DNA of 64,000 nt from JBFLXR01 sp040757065 (GTDB taxonomy: Bacteria > Pseudomonadota > Gammaproteobacteria > Burkholderiales > Gallionellaceae): the NCBI GenBank assembly GCA_040757065.1, contig JBFLXR010000001.1, forward strand, positions 62,001 to 126,000. The letters run 5' to 3'. The stretch's first letter is position 1; every line of letters starts with the position of its first letter. The translations under genes and the position numbers were made by a program. The notes under the pieces were generated by a model, which did not search any database, was not told the DNA's origin, and saw only the letters and a list, made by a program, of their open reading frames with translations. Shown here in pieces: positions 63,822-64,000 of the stretch.

Positions 63822-64000
63822 ATGAGCTGGTTCCAGAAACTGTTGCCGCCGAAGATTAAGCGGCGCGTTGGGGAAGAAAGCAAGAAAAATGTGCCGGAAG
63901 GTTTGTGGCATAAGTGCCCCTCTTGTCAGGCGGTGTTGTACCACTCCGACTTGGAGCAAAACCTGAGTGTATGTCCGAAGTGCGGACACCACCACCGTAT
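63822..64000 (+). CDS. accD: Acetyl-CoA carboxylase carboxyltransferase beta subunit (5' part)
   Basis: Beginning of the beta subunit that, with AccA, transfers CO2 from biotin to acetyl-CoA in fatty acid synthesis. Only 59 codons are inside the window; the gene is cut by the window edge, not broken. The N-terminus MSWFQKLLPPKIKRR and the zinc ribbon with CPSC and CPKC cysteine pairs are diagnostic. A good ribosome site (GAGGGAGA) precedes the ATG. It follows trpA, a common order in betaproteobacteria. Confidence 0.95.
   Translation, partial: MSWFQKLLPPKIKRRVGEESKKNVPEGLWHKCPSCQAVLYHSDLEQNLSVCPKCGHHHR

Overview
The window is an ordinary-composition chromosomal segment of a Gram-negative bacterium, almost certainly a betaproteobacterium. 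The gene orders pstSCAB | tpiA-secG-tRNA-Leu-nuoA-N, grpE-dnaK-dnaJ, leuC-(entericidin)-leuD-leuB-asd-fimV-truA and trpF-trpB-trpA-accD are typical of that class. FimV, LolCD, ComEC, a three-gene transhydrogenase and several c-di-GMP proteins fit an environmental member, perhaps of the Nitrosomonadales/Gallionellaceae type; that last placement is inference only. I see no rRNA, phage, insertion sequence, CRISPR array or obvious island.

Layout. 1-3.9 kb: phosphate importer pstSCAB (minus strand) behind a clear Pho box. 4.1-19.8 kb: tpiA, secG, tRNA-Leu(GAG) and a complete 14-gene complex I operon, all rightward, with a perfect FNR-type palindrome just upstream of the tpiA promoter. 19.8-24 kb: a NUDIX ADP-ribose pyrophosphatase, an ammonium channel with a textbook sigma-54 promoter and two NtrC-like sites, a four-CBS diguanylate cyclase and a TPR membrane protein. 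24.2-27.9 kb: heat-shock operon grpE-dnaK-dnaJ (minus) behind a sigma-32 promoter. 28-33.7 kb: an MFS permease, then leuC, a 40-residue entericidin-like lipoprotein, leuD, leuB and asd. 33.7-38.7 kb: fimV, a solitary EcfT-like membrane protein, truA and an HDOD protein. 38.8-43.5 kb (minus): ugd, a proline-rich single-pass protein, miaA and mutL. 43.8-50 kb: pntAA-pntAB-pntB and a 1108-residue MASE1-PAS-GGDEF-EAL protein. 50-55 kb (minus): a P-type ATPase and comEC. 55-56.6 kb: DUF2062, msrA, DUF3124. 56.6-58.5 kb (minus): lolC and lolD. 58.6-64 kb: an RpfE-like protein, an MscS channel fused to a cyclic-nucleotide-binding domain, then trpF, trpB, trpA and the 5' end of accD.

How it works together. 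Much of the window is core energy and amino-acid metabolism: NADH oxidation (Nuo), NADPH supply (Pnt), leucine, tryptophan and aspartate-family synthesis. The most informative part is the regulatory DNA. Phosphate (Pho box), nitrogen (NtrC/sigma-54), oxygen (FNR-type site) and heat (sigma-32) signals can each be read directly at an appropriate gene. Nucleotide second messengers recur: two GGDEF proteins with intact catalytic and inhibitory motifs, one with an intact EAL motif, an HDOD protein and a channel with a cyclic-nucleotide-binding domain. I found no clearly new multi-gene system. The best leads are the nitrogen-regulated ammonium channel next to a CBS-gated diguanylate cyclase, the FNR-type site ahead of tpiA-nuo, and the MscS-CNB channel.
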